A DNA stretch of 64,000 bases from Macrosoma leucophasiata. Taxonomy: Eukaryota > Arthropoda > Insecta > Lepidoptera > Hedylidae. The stretch lies in assembly GCA_036365455.1 (NCBI GenBank), contig JAWQUS010000027.1, positions 17,906,501 to 17,970,500 of the forward strand. Reading direction: 5' to 3'. The notes beneath the pieces are model-generated. The model did no database searches and was not told the origin of the DNA. It worked only from the letters and a program-made list of their open reading frames with translations. A program made the translations under genes and the position numbers. Shown here one piece after another: positions 42,759 through 53,901 of this stretch (position 1 is its first letter; the number at the start of each line of letters is the position of its first letter).

Positions 42759-43056
42759 CTGCCTCGGTAGCCTAGTGGTAGCAGGCCACTTCTACTACTC
42801 ATTTCATTTCATTTCATTTCATAACAATGGGGCGAAGTCTATCTCAGGTACTATTGAGTTTATTCCATTTTCTGGAAATTTCCCAGTTTGGTAATGTGCC
42901 CGGAGATGTCAATAGGCTCGCCACCTGTTACATCGGCGAAAAACGTAATCAGCGAATCGTGGGTGTTGCATGTATGCTTGAATGCACAGAATAGATATAT
43001 TCCGTGCTTGAATGCATGCATTTACCTCTTCGGGGATTACAGGCGTGAAGTTACGT
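42759..43056 (+). mobile_element. tRNA-derived SINE (family P) with microsatellite in its head
   Basis: CTGCCTCGGTAGCCTAGTGG, then the B-box region is replaced by (CATTT)n at 42800-42822. The body continues with GGTAATGTGCCCGGAGATGT and CTCTTCGGGGATTACAGGCG. A small internal repeat (GTGCTTGAATGC) interrupts the 3' part. Loss of the B-box would end its own polymerase III transcription. Confidence 0.75.
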
Positions 43057-43557
43057 TTTAAGTATATACCTGCGGGCGAAAATACTTCTAGGAAAAAGTT
43101 AGGCGGCAGGTACGAAATTGACAAGATGATAACATAATCGAATGCTAAACGAAAGCTTTAGAGTTAGGCGGTCGGGCCCCTGCTCTAAACAACTATAGCT
43201 TTATTTTCTTGTAAAGAACAGGATTAGTGCTACGAAATCATACCAATAGTAGAGGAAGGGTCCGAATTCAAAGAAAAACAGCTCACGTAGATAATGGATG
43301 CTCCCTGTGGATTTATTATAGGGGAGTACGCTGGTCGTTAAGCTGCTCAGACAACATAAGGGTGATTTCGAAGGTTAATATTGATGACTGCCCCGTGTGC
43401 GTATGTTATACACAAATATATGACAAATATAGTCTATTTTCCAATCGACTAGAACTGTAGCGACAGCTGTAGTTCGTTCTATTGCAATGAACCATCTTAA
43501 AAGTGATCCATTGACAAAAGACCCGGTTCGTTCGACCCGTTCAATTTTTATTTCGGA
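43057..43557. other. No gene recognised
   Basis: A plus-strand frame at 43227-43460 has no recognisable domain. Otherwise unassigned. Confidence 0.45.
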
Positions 43558-43853
43558 CTAGCGACCCGCCCCTGCTTCGCGCGAGTGCCATGTACCTAGA
43601 TTGTTACTGATAATTTAAAACGATAATTGACGACTGACCGTTATGTCAAGCTGCATAAGGATTACATTTTGAAAGTTAAGCTTTTTTTTTGTTTCTAATT
43701 TTTCGCGCAACTATCTATTTTTTTCCTTCATACAAACCTTCTCCGGACAATTATAAATACAACATAAAAAGAATTAGCAAAATCGGTCCCGCCTCCATTT
43801 GTAGGTACGCTTAGCAACAAATTAAGCGATTCATTCTTATTCGTATAGATTTT
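43558..43853 (-). mobile_element. Helitron-like element, 3' end CTAG|T
   Basis: ACTAGCGACCCGCCCCTGCT at the left reads on the minus strand as GGGGCGGGTCG, CTAG, T. The body (GACGACTGACCGTTATGTCA, CAAAATCGGTCCCGCCTCC) matches the copy at 56990-57305. Confidence 0.55.
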
Positions 43854-43928
43854 GTTACGGTTATGAATAGATAGGTACACATTTCGGATAGGGAGTTTCG
43901 ATTACAATAACCGATCTCCATAACATCC

Positions 43929-44013
43929 CTAGTTCAGACCTGTCAGTGTTGACCTACTACTGACAGCCACTGAGGGAGATTGTGATAATTAAAAAGATAA
44001 CAGGTCTGATTAG
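43929..44013. repeat. Short inverted-repeat unit
   Basis: CTAGTTCAGACCTGT and ACAGGTCTGATTAG are imperfect inverted ends about 85 bases apart. Possible small MITE; no second copy seen. Confidence 0.3.
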
Positions 44014-44449
44014 CGTAATAAGTAAACAAAACAATTAACAGTTTCATTTTATATTTAAATGTTAACAGGTCTATTTATCACTGGCTTGTCATAATGTGCA
44101 TATAGTTTATGTTATTTACTAAGGCAGCTCAAATCTTATCAAACGTATTATTTGAACAATAATATTTGTTCTTGTCATGATTATGGGCATTGGTTCCGAT
44201 TTCTACACATAACATATAATTTTCTGGACATAAACATGGTATGAAGCTATAAATATGCAAAAAATATTTTTTCAAGTAAAATATATGAGCAGCAGTAGTT
44301 TAAAATAAACCTCTTTATTTCGAGAAAATAAAGAGATAGTATGGAATAGAAAAGAACATGTTTTTTTTCTTAAGGTTCATTTGACAAGACTATCTATAAG
44401 AATCTTGCTGTTTAGGACGGTATAAATTAAGAAATTAAAGAAAAAATTG

Positions 44450-44512
44450 ACTTTAGGCACGAATTGAACCTGCTCAGGGTAACCAGTCCAACAGCTTTAT
44501 CACATGGAGACC
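44450..44512 (-). pseudogene. Degenerate tRNA-like sequence, related to 51608 and 51968
   Basis: GACTTTAGGCACGAATTGAA, then CCAGTCCAACAGCTTTATCA aligns by eye with the tRNA-like sequence at 51608-51683, including the A-rich flank before it (GAAAAAATTGACTTTAG). Confidence 0.5.
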
Positions 44513-45449
44513 TTACGCGGTAGTAATAAAATAAATGCTAAGTAGGTATATGTGATTGATTTTGAACAAGCGGAAAGTCTCTGGCTGTAACTAGGTGCAG
44601 GTGTTTTTGTTCGCATGATAAGGGAATGATAAAGATACAGTGTACAAATAAATACGTACCAGTTCCTAGGAAATCTGCTTTTGTTTGCATGAAAGCATGT
44701 AAACAACAGTACGACGATCTTCCAAATTATTCACTAAACATATACCTATTAATACAACAGGAAAAACCAACGTTCAAGTATTTTTCTAATTTTTTGTGTT
44801 CTTCGGTTTTTTTTCTCAGTACAGAATAAGACGATGGTAGAAAAATGACATTGAAAATATTTTTCATTTGATAAGGTACTAAGGTATTTTTTAAAAAGGT
44901 TGTTAAATTATTACAAACCAAGTATCCATGTGCATACTTACAGCAATTTTTTCATTATAGGATTTTTAGTAGCAGTCAGCAACTAAATGCATAAGGTGCC
45001 TATATAGCTTACTGCTACCAAAAATAATAAATTAGGTATAGAAGATTTTTTCTATTCTAACTGGTAAAATAGATAGAATATAATAATAATAGAATATAGG
45101 GCATCAGAAGTAATCAGAAGATAGGTATGTAAAAAAATAAAAGTTGTAACATTTTTGTGTATTAGGTAGGTATCGGTCTACTTTCCTCATACGACTCATA
45201 ACTGTATATGTTATGTAGTATGTAGTATATAGGTTCATTAGATAAACAGCTAAACATTTACTATTACAAGTCAATCGCCTCAAAATCAATTAATATCATG
45301 TACCGATACCGCAACCATTTCCACTCCAGTTCTAGCGTATGAAATTTCCTAATGTAGCGGGAAATGGAAAACCCAGTGAACTCTCGCCAATACATAGATG
45401 AAATCTCAGTTGCCATATTGATTATTTGGTACCTACTGTACAATACAAG
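44513..45449. other. No gene recognised
   Basis: Unassigned AT-rich DNA, with AATATAATAATAATAG near 45077. Confidence 0.45.
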
Positions 45450-45451
45450 TA

Positions 45452-46239
45452 GGGTTGCCAACCGTTATACGTTTAGGCAAACGTCCCGTTTTCACTACCT
45501 TATTGATGCGATCCGTGAATTCTGTACGTATTGCCAATCAAGCATGCAGTTCATATTGATAATAGTTTAGTGAATACTACAGCTTTTAGTTGAATTATTC
45601 CCAGTTGCCCCCGCGGCGATTGTTACCGGAGGCAAATGGGACAAAATTTTGATAAAATGATTTCCCCACTTCAATTTCACTGTACATTGCTTTGTGATAG
45701 ACATCCATACAAAAAAAACCAGAGCTCAATATGCAGATGTGTTGCTACTTCTGAAGCCTAAGTTGGTTTGTCCATCAGAAAGAAATTGCCGAACATGACC
45801 ATTTGAACTAATTAGGAACGTTTATATGAATTCTTCAATAAGAAAAGCCAGTTTGTCTGGTGATTTGCCACATTTGAATACTATAATTTACTATGCCTTT
45901 TATTATTAGTAACTGTTTTGTGATAATTAAATATCTGGTGATCGCCAACCCATCTGCGAAGCGTAGTGATTATGGCATATTCCTTAATAATGCACAACAC
46001 TGCGAGTAACATTTTGCTTTCGTCCAGCAGTGGACATTTTTACATGAAGTAATGATGTTGATTTACCCAGATTACCTAGATGTCTTTGTAATGTCGAAGT
46101 ATCTATTTATAAGTACATTTACTTTTTCCTTTTTTCAATTTACTTTTTTGTATAATTGTAGGCAAATCCCGCATTTTTTGTGTGGTCCATTTGCATAGTT
46201 ATAGTTTCCTGCATATCAGTGTTTATGAGTTGGCAACCC
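45452..46239. mobile_element. TA-flanked element with GGGTTGCCAAC ends, hosting repeats
   Basis: GGGTTGCCAAC and GTTGGCAACCC are exact inverted ends flanked by TA; inward, GGCAAACGTCCCG and GGCAAATCCCGC are related. Fragments of family A (45532-45568, 45690-45770) and family B (45938-46058) lie inside. No transposase frame is visible. Confidence 0.6.
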
Positions 46240-46241
46240 TA

Positions 46242-47142
46242 TGTACAGACGTGCACAGAAAGCAATAAGGGAAGCAAAGTAAGCAACATTTGAAATCGCG
46301 ATATATCTTCTTCAACTTTATAGCTTGCCGGGTGTCAGGCTCTTATGGAGCGGTGTAACAAATCTATATTTATTTGGATATTTGAACAGGTCAATGGACC
46401 TGTTTTTTAATGGTGATCGAAATCTAGTTTTTTTGGGTTATCAAAGAAAAAAAATAATTTTTGCTGATGTTTTGTTTCAATTTCTCAAGGATTTCTACCT
46501 GCAGTTTTCTTATCTTCTGGTAAATTAAATAAAATAATCAACGTTTGAATCAAGTTAGAGGGTCTCCGTTGTGTTACTCAATTTTCGTTTTTGCCTTTGG
46601 AAAGCGATTAAATATACGATTATATGTACATATAAATTTTAATACAATAATAATCGTGTCTTATGTTCATATAATTGGTACTCATTTTAATTTGAAACGT
46701 TATTCAAATTAAGAATGCCTAAATAATTTATATTTATCTATAGTCCGGTCATTATTGACCCTTGCAAAAATTCCCAGAAAGCTTTAATTTGCATAGATGT
46801 TAGGGACACCATAGTTATAAAATTGTGAAAAGTCCCCATCGATACTTTCTGCAAAAAAAAATATTTTGTGATTGCGTATGGTACGCATGATTTACCTATA
46901 CCTACCTATCTGATAGATTGAGGGGTGACAGGATTTTTCATCATGAACATGGATATGGTTACTTTTGTGTGTTGTAGAGTAGTCCTCTAATGTTAATGAT
47001 GTCGGTCTACCTGCTCTTGGTGGTTGCAACTTCATTGTTGGCAAACAGGCTTCATTGTTGGGAAAAAATTACGGTCAGAGAAATGGTCAGTTTTAGTATG
47101 TATTCAAAGTATGACGTCTCCGCAGAAATTTTATATGTATCT
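46242..47142. other. No gene recognised
   Basis: Unassigned AT-rich DNA; open frames lack recognisable domains. Confidence 0.45.
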
Positions 47143-47345
47143 TCACGCCAGGTCCCTAACGGGGTAGGCAGAGAATGTAGAGCGCCAGATATCCTGGTCC
47201 TGACATACCTCTCGTGCTTCGTCTACCTTCATCATTCTCTTCATACATGCACGCCGATTCCTAAGACTTGACTCCACCATCAGACAGAAGTCGACCTATT
47301 TGGTCTTGGTAGTTCAGTCTTGGCCTTCCTGGGCCTCCGCAGAAA
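47143..47345 (+). repeat. Family N repeat, longest copy
   Basis: CTTCACGCCAGGTCCCTAAC, GGTAGGCAGAGAATGTAGAG, CACGCCGATTCCTAAGACTT and CATCAGACAGAAGTCGACC. A weak family A trace (GGCTGCAGTCCTGACTTG) follows at 47368. Confidence 0.6.
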
Positions 47346-48176
47346 ACTCTGATTTTTGTGTAGAAGTCTATGGGCTGCAGTCCTGACTTGTCTAACATTA
47401 GGTAGGTAGGGGTACATAAAATATGTGGTTGCGTTGCCACTTCTGAGGACGAAGCCTTTGAGCATGAAAATAAAGAGGCCGTTCATATTCATGCAATTTT
47501 TAATGGCAAAGTAAACCATTGTTTAATTTCTAAGACCTGACATGTAGGTACTTACCATACTTTTGGCAAATAAATCTTTGAATCATGTGAAGAATCTATT
47601 TAAATAAATCAGGCAGGTTATATAATCAAGGATTGATATTAAATTTATGACCCTTTTCTCTATTCAATATGAACCTACTTAGGTTCCAAAGTCCTAAATG
47701 ATTTAAATACATAGTTGATATAAATATGACATTACAGGATGGTTGTAAAAAAAAGCAGTTTAGTAAAGAATGATGATAGGTCAAATGTTAAGTACTAGGC
47801 AATAGCCATGACCTGTACACATACAACCATATTGCACTGTGTTGGCAGCGTTCCAGTGGCGTCACATTAAAGGTGAGCATACACTTATCCGAACAGAACG
47901 CATCGAACTAGCCAACCGAAAAAGATTTTAAAATCATTGGAATTTAATAATAAAATCACACACTGCGTCGTATTGTCCAAATCTGAAAGAACCCCAGAAA
48001 TCTTAGTTCAATTAGAATGATATATACAGCATTCTATCTTCATACAAACGGGCGGCATGTGAGATACTTTTTTTTTTACTACAAGGAGAGGGCCGAGTCG
48101 CAATACTGTAGATAACATAACCTTGCCCCCGCATCGAATCGAGCGATGCACTTGCATTCTGTATCACTTCTGACCT
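47346..48176. other. No gene recognised
   Basis: Apart from a weak family A trace at the start, this is unassigned. The stretch at 47870-47930 (GAGCATACACTTATCCGAAC) looks repeat-like but has no second copy here. Confidence 0.4.
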
Positions 48177-48380
48177 TTGCGTGCGAGTAACGAAATAAAA
48201 TCAGGCAAACGCGTGTCGGGCCACGCACAATGTAGAGTGCCGTTCTTCCAAGTAGATTGTTTATTTTACCACTTTGTCGACATGACTAATATGTTCGAGT
48301 ATATTCATGTTTTTCTAGTACGGACAGACAGACGGACATGGAAAAACTATAAGGTTCCTTGTAGGCTACGGATCCCTAAT
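48177..48380 (+). repeat. Interspersed repeat with CGTGTCGGGCCACGC
   Basis: AACGCGTGTCGGGCCACGC, GACAGACAGACGGACATGGA and GGCTACGGATCCCTAATAAG follow the order of a common lepidopteran repeat, recognised from memory. The frame across it carries no domain. Confidence 0.45.
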
Positions 48381-49878
48381 AAGTGCATATGTGTGCGAAA
48401 TTTACCTGACTTCAAGTCGTTCGGCGCGTTCGGTTCGGATAAATATGCATCGACCTTTAACCCTCTATGTACTCAGTCTTGCTGACGTGTTCAGGAATAA
48501 CTTTTAAGCTGAAAGTGAACTAGAATGGGGAACCATGAAATATTAACTTTTATTACGCATTGTTCATTTTAGTAGCTTGTAAAGTGCATACACAGAGGTA
48601 GGTTTCAAAGTGGAAATATGAAATGGGACGCGTGGATCTAGTAACACTAGAACTATCTCCTTTGTTCGGTTAGATTAGGTATTTGTTGATTTTATAATGT
48701 GTATTTTGTGATAATTTGATGCAGCGAGCACATAGGTATTTGAGAACGTAATGCCACAAGGTATCCAGGTGGATTTACACCAAACAAACATAGAGTAAGA
48801 ACAAAACGTTCTTAGTATAAGTGTTTTATCCTTAAATTAAAATAATCACGACGAGCAAGAATGACCAAGATCTGGAAGTAATTTACATGCTCTTCTTGTA
48901 AAGTTTCTCTCTTAAAGTATCTGTAAAGATCTATTCGAAATATTTTCTTTTTTTCTTTCTTGGTGGGTTTAATCATGTCAAGGACATTCATTCAGAATTC
49001 AAAAGAAAGAACACGGAACACGTTCGTTCTAGCTCGACTGCTGTTTGTCCGCTGTTGTGTTGTTTACACACCACACTAAGCAAGCGAGCGTATATAGAAG
49101 AATATTCCATAAAATCTCAAGAACAGGTAGTAGAACGAAAGAATAGGTACTTTGTCTTTTTTACACCAAAAGAAATCTTTCGTATTGACAGAATGATCAT
49201 ACGCTCGTTTAGTTTAAATTCAGCCTGACAATCAAGCGTTTGGGTATAAGGACAAATAATGGAGAGAGCAAACTAACAAAAATCAAGGAATTGTCTAAAA
49301 ATAATAAATCTCGAGACAGCCTACTATATATATACCTTGGTCTACATCACCAGGCAAGTGGCAAAGTGCAAATTACTTTCAGTGTATCTACCTAATCAGC
49401 AAGTCCCCACTTGAAGCGAGTACCAACATTACTGGAGAGAGTAATGCATATGCAAGTGTCGCTCTAGCTATCGATTATGAAATATATTATTAAAAACGAA
49501 TGTTGTAGACATGATTTTACTGACTGGCACCTACGTACATCAATAAATGCAATTCGGTCACACTTAATTAGAAAGTGTTTGAAACTTGTCCGATCTGCTT
49601 TTCAAACGCGAATGAAACATTAAGCTTTATCTTATCTTTGCAGATAAAAGTATTAATTTGTATTATACTTACCATCTTAAGACACGTTTTAGCTCTTTGC
49701 GACGACTCTAATGCTACTTGAATGCATGGACGAGTGCAGACTTGACTTTAAAGCATCTAGGGATGCAAACATCGCATAAAGAAAAACAAAACATCTTAAA
49801 ACTGGAGATAAAACGTGACGACCTCACCGCACATAAGTGAAAGAGAATTCTTCCGCTAGTGCAGCCAGTCATCCGAAC
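48381..49878. other. No gene recognised
   Basis: About 1.5 kb of single-copy-looking, AT-rich DNA. No convincing exon signal was found. Confidence 0.45.
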
Positions 49879-50195
49879 AATGGCGGTTAAACTACTCCGA
49901 TAGGCGGTCTTTTGTCTTTTTCTTTGTTATCTACGTTTTATGTCTGTTTTATGTGTCTCGCTGTGTGTCAAAATAAATGTTTCTGTTTCTATGTATTAGG
50001 TGCAACAACATGTGAAAACAACGCAGGATGGGCAGCAGCAGCAGCAGCATCCTGCGATAAAACTACCGCCACTGCGATTTTTAATCCACATTACCAAACG
50101 TGGCGATTATTCGATTGATATCCCTCAGATGCTGGACAACGTTTTTAATGAAGATTTTGTCCAGCTGTGGATCTTTTCCGGCTGAAATGATTGAT
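49879..50195 (+). mobile_element. Family B retroelement 3' end, with inserted sequence
   Basis: ATGGCGGTTAAACTACTCCG at the start and ATTTTGTCCAGCTGTGGATC at the end. A CAGCAGCAGCAGCAGCATCC trinucleotide expansion lies at about 50033-50051, where other copies have a short GCAGCGGC stretch. Confidence 0.6.
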
Positions 50196-50272
50196 AGAAA
50201 GCAAATTGATTCCAAAATGATCTCTAATTTGCTGTCCTGCAGCATGGTACCCAAACCTGTCATAATTTTGCA
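50195..50272 (-). repeat. ~75-bp inverted duplication, left copy
   Basis: On the minus strand it reads AAAATTATGACAGGTTTGGG, TACCATGCTGCAGGACAGCA and on to GGAATCAATTTGCTTTCTAT. It matches 50806-50880 in opposite orientation with about eight differences. It has an ATG-initiated short frame (MTGLGTMLQDSKL). Confidence 0.75.
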
Positions 50273-50805
50273 AACTCATTTTTATGACCTTAATAAGAGT
50301 CTCTTGCTCTCTCCCCCTAATCGTAGAACAGTCTCAACTATGACAAATTTTCCTTATTAATACCTCCTTATTTACCCTTATAAAATCTGCTTCTAACCGA
50401 TTCGAGGCTTCTACTTGAAAAGCCATTTCAACAAGCAAGAATGAAAAGTCATGTTGAAACTTAACATGAGCATTGTATGGGCTAAAAAGCTAACTTTGTT
50501 TTTGTTAACTAATTAAAAGTTAAGGAAGAGAGTGAAATGAATATATATATAAATAATTTATCTTACGTCCGTCAGCTTAATCTTGCTTAAAGTTATATTT
50601 ATGACGTTTACGGAATACATTTGACAACAATAAGATTGATAAAACAGTAGTTAAATACTCGCAATGTTCGTATATATCTTTTGATGATTACAAAAAAATA
50701 AATAAACACAGTGTCATTGTTAATTAATTGTACAGTGCTCATCAAGAAATATTGCAATAGTTTATTTATTTATTTTCAGTCATTTCAGTCGTGTTTCAGT
50801 CACAA

Positions 50806-50880
50806 AATTATGACAGGTTTGGGTACCATGCTGCAGGACAATAAATTAAGGATCATATTGGGATCAATTTGCTTTCTATT
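50806..50880 (+). repeat. ~75-bp inverted duplication, right copy
   Basis: AAAATTATGACAGGTTTGGG through GGATCAATTTGCTTTCTATT. The same short frame (MTGLGTMLQDNKL) is open here. The copy then runs into a family C element. Confidence 0.75.
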
Positions 50881-50885
50881 TGTCG

Positions 50886-51055
50886 GAGGCCTTAAGGGTG
50901 GTTTGAAAACATCCGACAGCGGGTTGGCCACTAACCCGTACCTATCTCCACCAACCCGCATTAGACCAGCGTGGTGGAGTAAGCTCCAGATCTCCCCCAA
51001 AAAGGGGAGAGACTCGTGCCCAGCAGTGGGATGTATAATGAGTTGCCATTATTGT
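50886..51055 (+). mobile_element. Family C retroelement 3' end
   Basis: GAGGCCTTAAGGGTGGTTTG, CCGACAGCGGGTTGGCCACT, CCGCATTAGACCAGCGTGGT and GTGCCCAGCAGTGGGATG. Confidence 0.7.
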
Positions 51056-51136
51056 AATTCTACAATTAGTCTTCAAAGTGTGTCTTCGAAGTTAGAGATA
51101 AATGAATGCATCTATGCATACTTAGCTTCCTTCGTC

Positions 51137-51310
51137 ATTATCATTTCTCTCGAAACGTCCACTGTTGGACAAAAACCTCCCCCAAAGATGTCCTATTGCA
51201 TCGCGTCATATTGTCGGAGAAATTATCGTGCCACGCTGTCCTGTGTTACTACCGCCCTACTTATTTACTACTAAAGTGACTACCTAGTGGCCGCCATTGT
51301 TCGGTTGACT
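51137..51310 (-). mobile_element. Family B retroelement fragment
   Basis: GTCCACTGTTGGACAAAAAC, CTCCCCCAAAGATGTCC and TGGCCGCCATTGTTCGGTTG form the reverse of the family B order. Confidence 0.55.
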
Positions 51311-51354
51311 GATTGTCTAGTGTCCGGACGTCTAAATTAATTGTTATAGCTACT

Positions 51355-51445
51355 TTATTTATTTATTTATACTTTCAAGCACAAAAATGTAACATGAGGC
51401 AGACTTAATGCTAAGTAGCATTCTCTGCCAGTCAACCTTTTAGTT
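51355..51445 (+). mobile_element. CR1-like 3' untranslated fragment (family O)
   Basis: TTTATTTATTTATACTTTC, then GAGGCAGACTTAATGCTAAG and AGCATTCTCTGCCAGTCAAC. The same order follows the reverse transcriptase fragment on the minus strand at 62395-62639. Confidence 0.55.
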
Positions 51446-51607
51446 GTATAGAAAACATAAAAATGGTGCAGAATATTGCAAATGATCTAATCTAGTTATA
51501 TCGACTAAAGATATGTATAAATAACATTTACAACTGTTTTATATTATTCGCATTAACACATGCTTGTGAAATATATTTTATTTAACGAAAAATGGAAAGA
51601 AAAATTT

Positions 51608-51683
51608 GACTTCAGGCGAGACTCGAACTCGCGGCCTACTGGGAATCTAGTCCAGCCGCTCTTCCAATTGAGCTACTGAAGTC
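51608..51683 (-). tRNA. tRNA-like sequence (possibly tRNA-Tyr-derived), inverted copy 1
   Basis: GACTTCAG and CTGAAGTC form an 8-bp acceptor-like stem; GCTCAATTGGAAGAGC gives a D-arm; GCGAGTTCGAGTCTCGC gives a perfect T-arm with TTCGAGT loop. The anticodon region (GGCTGGACTAGATTCCCAG) does not give a clean 5-bp stem with a 7-base loop, so the anticodon is uncertain. The wording of the D-arm and GTAGGCCGC recalls tRNA-Tyr. It may be a pseudogene or an unnamed tRNA-derived repeat. Confidence 0.45.
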
Positions 51684-51967
51684 CTGCCCGATTTGTCAAA
51701 TCTTTCCTTCACATTTATTACATTGCTTTATGGTAGCAGCAGCGCCATCTATTGCCCACTATGGTAGTTAGGCAACCGATATAATAGACTTTGCAGTTTA
51801 TTGAATATCGTAAAGAAGTCGCTTTTACCCTTAATAATTGTTTTATATTATTCGCATTAACACATGCTTGTGAAATATATTTTATTTAACGAAAAATGGA
51901 AAGAAAAATTGCTGCTACCATAAAGCAATGCAATAAATGTGACGGAAAGATTTGACAAATCGGGCAG

Positions 51968-52043
51968 GACTTCAGTAGCTCAATTGGAAGAGCGGCTGGA
52001 CTAGATTCCCAGTAGGCCGCGAGTTCGAGTCTCGCCTGAAGTC
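51968..52043 (+). tRNA. tRNA-like sequence (possibly tRNA-Tyr-derived), inverted copy 2
   Basis: Identical to the copy at 51608-51683 over all 76 bases but on the opposite strand. It is followed directly by AAATTTTTC, a possible polymerase III stop. A-box TAGCTCAATTGG and B-box GAGTTCGAGTCTC are recognisable. The same doubts about the anticodon stem apply. Confidence 0.45.
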
Positions 52044-52139
52044 AAATTTTTCTTTCCATTTTTCGTTAAATAAAACATTTACAAATTTAAACAATATTAT
52101 GTAACAGATTATTTGTTGCTTGATTGATATTGCCTAGAA

Positions 52140-52463
52140 GTGGTAATAATAGTAATGTCCTCCAGACCGAATTTCGGTCACGGCGGCCAATCTCAACTGA
52201 GACAAGCCAACTGCGCGGGAGATATTATAGTGCACAAGTGTATGCGCAAACAAAGGTGCGCTCTCTATTCCCTAAATCTTATAATCCGATACGACAGGAC
52301 CGACGGCTTTACGTGCTCTCCGAGGCACAACCCGACTCCGGGCTACTACTGGGAATTTCCTCACAGAAAAAACCCAATAACAGATTTTCCCGACCTGGGG
52401 ATCGAACCCAGGACTTCAGGCTTCACCATCGCGATTGCAACCACGGAGCTAACGAGGCAGTGG
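52140..52463 (-). mobile_element. tRNA-derived SINE, long type
   Basis: On the minus strand the head reads CTGCCTCGTTAGCTCCGTGG with a B-box GGGTTCGATCCCCAGGTCGG. The body has GTAGTAGCCCGGAGTCGGGT, TGCCTCGGAGAGCACGTAAA and TTGAGATTGGCCGCCGTGAC. Open frames across it are incidental. It shares the head type with family P but has a different body. Confidence 0.7.
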
Positions 52464-52594
52464 TAAAGTGGCGCCAAAACTTATCATAATGGGTTCATAG
52501 TCCGGGATGTTATCAAAACACTTTAGTGCTTAGTTATTTATCTACATACATTTAAATAGCTACTACTGATAGCAGTACTTATAGGTTAGGATCC

Positions 52595-53390
52595 CACTGC
52601 AGAATTATTTCGTTCATCCAGATATGCCGCAAACCTACTTTTTACTCATATTTATAATCTAGAAAATATAATATATCCACTAGGTTGCCCATCAAAAAAT
52701 GGCCGCAAGTATTTGATTTCTGGGAAAGAATTTTTTTATTTGTTTTTTCAATAAAATATCGTTTACCTCACAGCAATATGTATAAAGACTGAAAAATCAT
52801 GTCTGCCGTTGCGCACTTGGCCGCCCCTACCTACTTTCATTACATTACATGTAGATATTATTTATGCATCCAATTAAAGCTATTTTTTTCTCATTATTAT
52901 GGTATACGGGCGCCAAATTACTCGTAAATAGGTTGCAAATAAGAGTTGCTGGCCGTTAAAGATTCGTAGAGCTCCAGTGATGGAGCTCGCGGGCGTGGGC
53001 ACCACCGCGGTACCTAATATACTTGCCGCTAAATGGTAGTGTTCAGCACTATCGTGTTCCGGTCAGGTGTTAATGTACGGCCCTGTAATTTCCAGCACAG
53101 AGGCATAACACCTAATGCCTCAGGAGTGGCAGCTTATCTGCATTTCGACCTCTGGTCATTGTGTGAGTGTCTATAGGCTGCAGTCATCACTTAACATCAA
53201 TGTGAACTGCACGCCTGTTTGCCACTTTTATTACATAAAAAAAAAATAATAATAATACTTGCGGCCAAATTTTGATAGGAGTACCTAGTGGATATAATAT
53301 ATGTATATTCTCTAGATTATAAAGTTGCGTAAAAATTAGGTTTGCAGCATATTTAGATTAGCAGAAATTATTTATGATTATTATGCAGTG
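52595..53390. mobile_element. Foldback element with ~115-bp arms, family A insert inside
   Basis: The left part (CACTGCAGAATTATTTC, GCCGCAAACCTACTTTTTAC, TATAATCTAGAAAATATAAT, ATGGCCGCAAGTATT) is mirrored by the right part (AATACTTGCGGCCAAATTTT, TATTCTCTAGATTATAAAG, TAGGTTTGCAGCATATTTAG, TGCAGTG). A complete family A copy lies near the centre. Confidence 0.75.
52963..53247 (+). repeat. Family A repeat, first bases lost
   Basis: GTAGAGCTCCAGTGATGGAG, GGTAGTGTTCAGCACTATCG, TGAACTGCACGCCTGTTTG and an A tail. It sits in the foldback element 52595-53390. Confidence 0.85.
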
Positions 53391-53811
53391 GTATCTTAAC
53401 CTATTATTGGTTCAACAAAAGAACAGACTGGAAAGTCAATAACATTTATTTATAGTCTTTTTATATTTATCTACATATAGGTAATAGTATGTTTTATGTA
53501 CGTATAATCTAGCATTGTTTCAGTACAGGTACAATCAGCGACAGGCCTGGCCCAGACATACACGTGGATACTAAAGCATGAGAATAAAGGCTATATTTCA
53601 ATGTTATGTTGTTGACTCTACCTAATAGCATTATTTACAGTTCACGGTAGCATTCCAAGGTTGGTACATATAGTGATATCGAGAAAGGAGAATTATTTTA
53701 CCTTTTATATCACGGTGAAGAAAATATTTTTCTTTGTTGTTTATGATTTGTGTCATATTTTATATTTCTTTGTTTTGTTCGCTTGAGTAAATCCGTTACC
53801 ATTTATTAGTC
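53391..53811. other. No gene recognised
   Basis: Unassigned AT-rich DNA. Confidence 0.45.
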
Positions 53812-53814
53812 TGG

Positions 53815-53890
53815 GGGTAGCAAGCAGGCCAGTATTGATACATATTATTATGTTGAGGTTGTGGGTACGATTCCCAGGGTAAGGTACTTA
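53815..53890 (+). mobile_element. SINE head fragment (family P-like)
   Basis: GGGGGTAGCAAGCAGGCCAG and a B-box GGGTACGATTCCCAGGGTAA, with GTTGAGGTTGTGG in between. Confidence 0.45.
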
Positions 53891-53901
53891 AGGGGTAAGT
53901 A

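Larger units (their letters stand above)
51535..52075. repeat. tRNA-bearing palindrome with superimposed direct repeat
   Basis: The arm 51576-51740 (165 bp) is repeated inverted at 51911-52075 with only a handful of differences. In addition 51535-51606 is directly repeated, apparently without change, at 51839-51910, bordering the second arm. Each inverted arm contains the same 76-bp tRNA-like sequence. This arrangement would follow from a template-switch or fold-back duplication; that is inference. Confidence 0.85.

Noticed and set aside
50711..51274. 187-codon open frame
   Set aside because: Runs through a short duplication and a family C retroelement 3' end; the protein is a translation of repeats.
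52124..52489. Two overlapping frames of 108-121 codons
   Set aside because: They translate a tRNA-derived SINE on the opposite strand.
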